DNA from: Ceratobasidium sp. AG-K
Lineage: Eukaryota; Basidiomycota; Agaricomycetes; Cantharellales; Ceratobasidiaceae
Assembly (NCBI GenBank): GCA_037039685.1
Contig: JAWNGF010000005.1
Span: forward strand, 1,860,001-1,924,000
Length of the DNA: 64,000 nucleotides
Reading direction: 5' to 3'
Shown here: piece by piece, positions 59,826 through 64,000 of the stretch
How positions within the stretch are numbered: the stretch's first letter is position 1
Layout: every line of letters starts with the position of its first letter
Notes under the pieces: generated by a model
Told to the model about the DNA's origin: nothing
Seen by the model: only the letters and a program-made list of their open reading frames with translations
Database searches by the model: none
Position numbers and translations under genes: made by a program

Positions 59826-62014
59826 GATAGCTATATGCAAACCGAACTTCCCTCGGACCCATCACTCTGACCCGGTCGCCCGAATCCATCTGCACCATTC
59901 CCATGCCACAGTGCATCATTCCGGGAATAACGAAGAGACGGTAGCTATCGCTAATCTCGGACTAGTAATTGAAGTATGTTCGGACCTTCTCGAAGTAGTG
60001 AGTTGAGCTCCCTGAACTGGATTTGGTCGGAGATTAGGTTGGTGAACTAAAGAGCGAGCATCGCGCGTGATTGTTTACGGAATGTTTTGGTCTGCCGAAC
60101 CATGACAATGCAAGAGCTTTCCTCCACGCTGGAAAAATTGATTCAGATTAGGGCTGACGGCGTTACCAAGTCCGGGATCGGTCGTATCTCCAATAACCGT
60201 AATTCGCTCAAGCTCTGCTTCGTTCGCATGCAATGCAGACCTGAAAAATAGGCATAGACAAATGACACGGACTTGAGAGTAGGGACTCACTGGGCGGTTG
60301 TGTAGTTGTAGACCTAGTACAAGAAGAAGTCGGCTATTCGGGTTATAGGCTCCTTCATGACATCCGCTTACACCAAAGTCCGAATAGCTCCCCGCTGAGT
60401 GAAGCCGACCAGAGAGACTCGCTACCGGGGTTGTACAACAGGAAGAGCAAATCGCCGGTATCTCCGGACGTCCAGTTCTTTTATACCGGTTCCAGTGTCG
60501 TGGCCTGGCCCTCCGTAATAAAAGTCTATGAATTGACGTATGCAGATGGGTTGGCAGAGCTGCAGACAACGGTATACACATCCGGCGTGCATAACCTTGG
60601 CTAATACCCGCATAAGCTACCGGTTCGCTTGTATATAGGCACTTGCTTACATTGAGTAAAATATTATCCTTGATTCCGTCAATCTCGTCGCATTGAGCAA
60701 GGAATTATTGTGCTCATATGCTAAAGAATGAGGCGGGAACCACTTCCCCAGGAGCAGAGTCGTTCATATTCAATTGGCCAACATAAATATTGAAGCCGTT
60801 CCTGAAACAAGAGTCGATAGTATCACATCTAAACACCACAAACCAAATGATAGCGACCTATTGCCTTGAGAGCCATTGTGCAGCTTTATCGAGAAAGTTT
60901 AAGTATATGCGCAAAGGATTGGCATGGCCACTCACGTGCTCTGGTAAGGGCACCATCATGGTCCTCTAGGAATCCTTGTACCTCTCTCATCCCTAATTGA
61001 TATTTCAGTAATGAATTCAAAACAGTTTGTCAAATAGATCCACCAACCTTGTTTACCGCCACTTGAACAACCAAACCAATAATTGTAGCTCGAGTTTTGT
61101 TGGTAGTACTCATGGACGATTGCCTGGGAGGATTCTGTGCTCAGGTGAACAGCACGGTATTCAAAGTCGAACTTTGAAACCCCACAGAAGGTCAGCTTAG
61201 TGGTTGAGAGCTGATAGAAGCACTCACCTGAGATTCGGGGTTATTCATCGCAAAAGTTCCATCGTCAACAGTCCTAGACTCCAGAAATATCAGTACCTTG
61301 GATTACTTCACTAGGCTTGGCTAGCGCGCCCGTTATGTCCACCATTAGTGCTCGCAACAGCAAACCCATACTTTGTTAGCGGCACGCCCATGTCATATTA
61401 TACTGTCAACCAATCGACAGTCACATAAATTGGACTAACCGAATAAGAAATCGACCCGAGATCCTAATTTATGTAAGTATAAAAGAAATTGTAGGACAGA
61501 AAACACGCTTACTCCTCCATCTCCGAGCTAAGAGTGCCAAAAAAGAGTTTATTAGCTTTTTTATTCAAATTGACACTACACTTGGTACATACATGTGCAA
61601 ACCGGTCTAGGAATGTCAGTATACCTAAATTACTGACAAAACAAGATACCCACCGTTCTGGTTTTCTTCTGCTGGTAGCCAGACCTCAAACTGGAACTGC
61701 GAAGTGGATGATGTGTTGTAATGAGCACCAAACCGACAAAATGCGGCGAGGTTTGGGACAGATCCGCCGCCTTTGGTAAAATTGGGGCCCGAAGGATAGC
61801 TGAGGGAAAGATTAGAGAACCTCATGTGAATATGAGTCTTTCCTTACATTCGAGCGACCCAAGGCTTCAGTCCTGGGACAAGGGTGGGCGCTATGTCGAG
61901 CAATGCCGTACAGTTTGGGGTGATGGAAGACACAAGTACTTGAGATGCTTTGAGAGGGCTGGATAGCAATGAAGACCGTGCAAGCTGGCTGGTTGTGGTG
62001 AGTATGCGTACCAT
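59826..62014 (-). pseudogene. Decayed tannase/feruloyl esterase
   Basis: Tannase-family exons on the minus strand. Seen: VSSITPNCTALLDIAPTLVP with a possible start at 62014, YPSGPNFTKGGGSVPNLAAF (after an intron with CTAAT), FQFEVWLPAEENQN, YGFAVASTNGGHNG, TVDDGTFAMNNPESQ, FDFEYRAVHLSTES, the nucleophile GCSSGGKQG, EVQGFLEDHDG, NQFFQRGGKLLHCHGSADQN (catalytic Asp) and VIPGMMHCG (catalytic His). Damage: TAG at 60314-60316 in ADFFLYxVYNY, TAG at 59962-59964 in YFNYxSEISDSYR, and a 1-nt shift after HCGMG. The part normally following the His is missing; homology stops near the UBX paralogue. The family cleaves ester bonds of gallate or ferulate in plant material. Several independent lesions make a true pseudogene more likely than sequence errors. 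Confidence 0.75.
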
Positions 62015-63142
62015 TGCTTCTCGGTTACATAGCTGCACCTAACTCGTGCATTTGGTTGGCATGAAATAGTGGAAGCGGGATGACCTCACCTTCCCAGAGC
62101 ATAAGTGATAATGTGACCTAATAATACTGTACCAGAACAACGCAACGGACCGCGCATGAAGAGCAAATGGTTAGCCCACATACTGCATGCCCGGACAAAT
62201 GGACCGCGGGCTGTGGAGCTCGAACCACGCGATTTGAAGACCATCCAGTGTAAGACGGGCTAGGACAGCGACGATATCTAGTCAGATAAAGCTAAGAACC
62301 AGGTTTTGCTCTGCCTTGGCAATCGAATTTTGAAATAGATCGTGAAGTCTGCGGACTGCGCTGCGGTTCGGTAATTTACCAAAGACTTTAGTTCGTCATT
62401 TTCGAATAAGCGAAGTCAGCAGGGCTATCACCGGCATTAACTAGCATCGCATTTCCCTCCAGCATGTCTATGTTTTCGCCAGCACGCTCTCGGAGCTCGA
62501 CGGGATGGCATACCCTGAGTCTGCAAGTCGGCAGATTCCGTAGCTAGATCCGATACGGACTTAACTAACACAAATTTTTGAAGGGGTTTCGTAAGTAGTG
62601 AAGCATTGCAACCCAGTAGAGTTTCCCGGTTGGAGTGTCGTGGATTTGACACGTGACCGGGCTTTGGATCGGGACCGGCCAGTCTCGTCCAAGTCGCCTC
62701 CATCAGGGCGTCACTTTCCCCTCCATTCTCGGTCGCTTGCGTAGCCCAAAGTACCCCATGCCTACCCTAAATAAATAAATAAAACACGGAACCCTACTCA
62801 TACCTCTTATTGAATGATTCTATGCACCTTGGCTCACCCCCGATGCTGGACACGATCATATCGATGCTGCTAGGGATATCACGACTGAATGACTAGCGCA
62901 AGAGAACCCCGCCATCCTAGTTCAATATATTCTCGGTCATTCGCCTCCGCTGACTCACGCTAGAAAGGCGACTCGCCTGCGGTTGCCCATGTTGATTCAT
63001 GAGCGCGAGTCATGATTGATTTGAAATCGGGCGTTGCGATCTCGGAGTTGCGCATACAGGTTTGGCGCCGGCTTGCTTTTATACGATCGATATACTCGGT
63101 CATCTTACCATCGCTACCATTGCTACCACCGCTATCTTCACT
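62015..63142. other. Intergenic region
   Basis: Spacer between the tannase remnant and the last gene. ATAAATAAATAAA at about 62770-62783 is the only simple-sequence tract; no gene seen. Confidence 0.45.
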
Positions 63143-64000
63143 ATGGTCTCTGAACAAGCTGCCGCCCACAAAATTACTGTCAATGCTGCCGAGCAGGATA
63201 AACACATCGAGTCGGTAACCGTATTCCAGAGTAACCGCGCCGAAGTCAAGCGGCGAGTGAGGCTAGAACTCGAGGTGTGTTTAATAATCCAGTTATGGAC
63301 ATCATTTCTTACCGACCATGCGTAGCCTGGTCAAACCCGGGTTGAGATCGAGCATTTGCCGTCGTGCATCGACCGGGACTCCATTCGCGTCGACGGAACC
63401 GGCGATGTCGTCATTTTTGATGTGGTTTATCACAGTCCTTCAGCGCGGCCAAGGTCCTCCGAGACGGAAAGCCTTATCACCTCAGCTCGCCGGCCACTGG
63501 AAGCCCTGCAACAAGAGCGCAACCTATACCGGGAGCAAGCCGGGTTTCTCGGGTCCTACGGGAAAACTCTTGACAGCAAAACTACAAATGTTGAAGATGC
63601 CCAGCGTTTCCTCGATATATTCGTGCCTCGCCAGCTCGCAGTCAACAAGCGGATTGAAGAACTCGATATTCAAATTGAAGCGGCTCAGGCGGAATACGAT
63701 AAAGTGAGACGTAGGACATACGATGACGTCGAAGACAAGCGAGGAGCCAAGATTACTGTGACCGTACTTGCCGAGTCGGGTGGTACCGTGGAATTTGTTT
63801 TAACCTACGGTATGTTTCCAGCGATTAGGCACGTACCGAAGCTCTAACATCAGCATCTTGCAGTCGCAACTAACGCTCGATGGACACCCCATTATGACCT
63901 ACGTGCTTCCATTGCCCAGTCAGTGGACGAGCCTTCCAAGGTCACGTTACACTATCGTGCTTCAATTACCCAAACAACTGGCGAAAATTGGCCCAACGTT
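63143..64000 (+). CDS. DUF4139/DUF4140 (mucoidy inhibitor A-like) protein, 5' part
   Basis: Starts at 63143 (MVSEQAAAHKITVNAAEQDK) and runs off the window. The N-terminal DUF4140 part includes IESVTVFQSNRAEVKRRV and, after an intron (63274-63325), TRVEIEHLPSCIDRDSIRVD and GDVVIFDVVYHSP. A coiled coil follows (LEALQQERNLYREQAGFL, then NKRIEELDIQIEAAQAEYDK). DUF4139 begins with ITVTVLAESGGTVEFVLTYV and, after a second intron (63813-63863), NARWTPHYDLRAS. The family is widespread in bacteria and fungi and its molecular role is not established. Two in-phase introns; no lesion seen in the visible part. An ATG-less extension upstream is not needed. Confidence 0.88.

Overview
The window looks like a chromosome segment of a basidiomycete fungus (Agaricomycetes). 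Signs are dense genes with many 45-65 nt introns carrying CTAAT/CTGAC-like branch sites, a NACHT-WD40 NLR-like gene, a CYP63-like long P450, a GPI-anchored chitin deacetylase, and chromovirus and copia retrotransposons. The set of families resembles Rhizoctonia/Ceratobasidium, but that placement is from memory of such genomes and is not proven here.

Layout. 0.5-4 kb: a GH16 glucanase (-) divergent from a small secreted protein (+). 4.6-8.8 kb: NACHT-WD40 protein (-), divergent from a gamma-tubulin complex GCP2 gene (9.1-12.5 kb, +). 13.1-14.7 kb: chitin deacetylase (+). 15.6-34.7 kb: a tandem array of three epoxide hydrolase genes (+). The first contains, inside one intron, a 12.6 kb nest of retroelements: a copia element (16479-29053, TSD TCTAC) carrying a Ty3/gypsy chromovirus (18554-25779, TSD CTATC) and a solo LTR (26194-26609, TSD GACTC). 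35.7-37.7 kb: phosphoglucomutase (+). 38.1-38.7 kb: a small membrane protein (+). 38.7-41.4 kb: nothing recognisable. 41.4-43.3 kb: SGNH/phospholipase-B-like secreted lipase (-). 44.4-47.6 kb: Zn2Cys6 transcription factor (-). 48.4-49.4 kb: unresolved coding-like sequence. 49.9-51.7 kb: FAF2/UBXD8-type UBX protein (+). 52.1-54.4 kb: ferric reductase (-). 54.8-57.2 kb: cytochrome P450 (-). 58.8-59.7 kb: a short UBX paralogue (+). 59.8-62.0 kb: decayed tannase/feruloyl esterase (-). 63.1 kb to the end: a DUF4139/mucoidy-inhibitor-like protein, cut by the window edge.

Themes. Many genes face the outside (GH16, chitin deacetylase, lipase, tannase, ferric reductase, small secreted protein) or handle xenobiotics (P450, three epoxide hydrolases). 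The gypsy element is the most interesting object: it looks self-primed (LTR transcript start complementary to the primer site), has a GGGAAAA -1 frameshift heptamer between gag and pol, and carries an extra Trp-rich ORF of unknown function with host-like codon use. Several conserved genes, including the normally essential GCP2, show 1-2 nt frame breaks; I suspect assembly indels rather than decay for those. The copia element and the tannase do look genuinely decayed.
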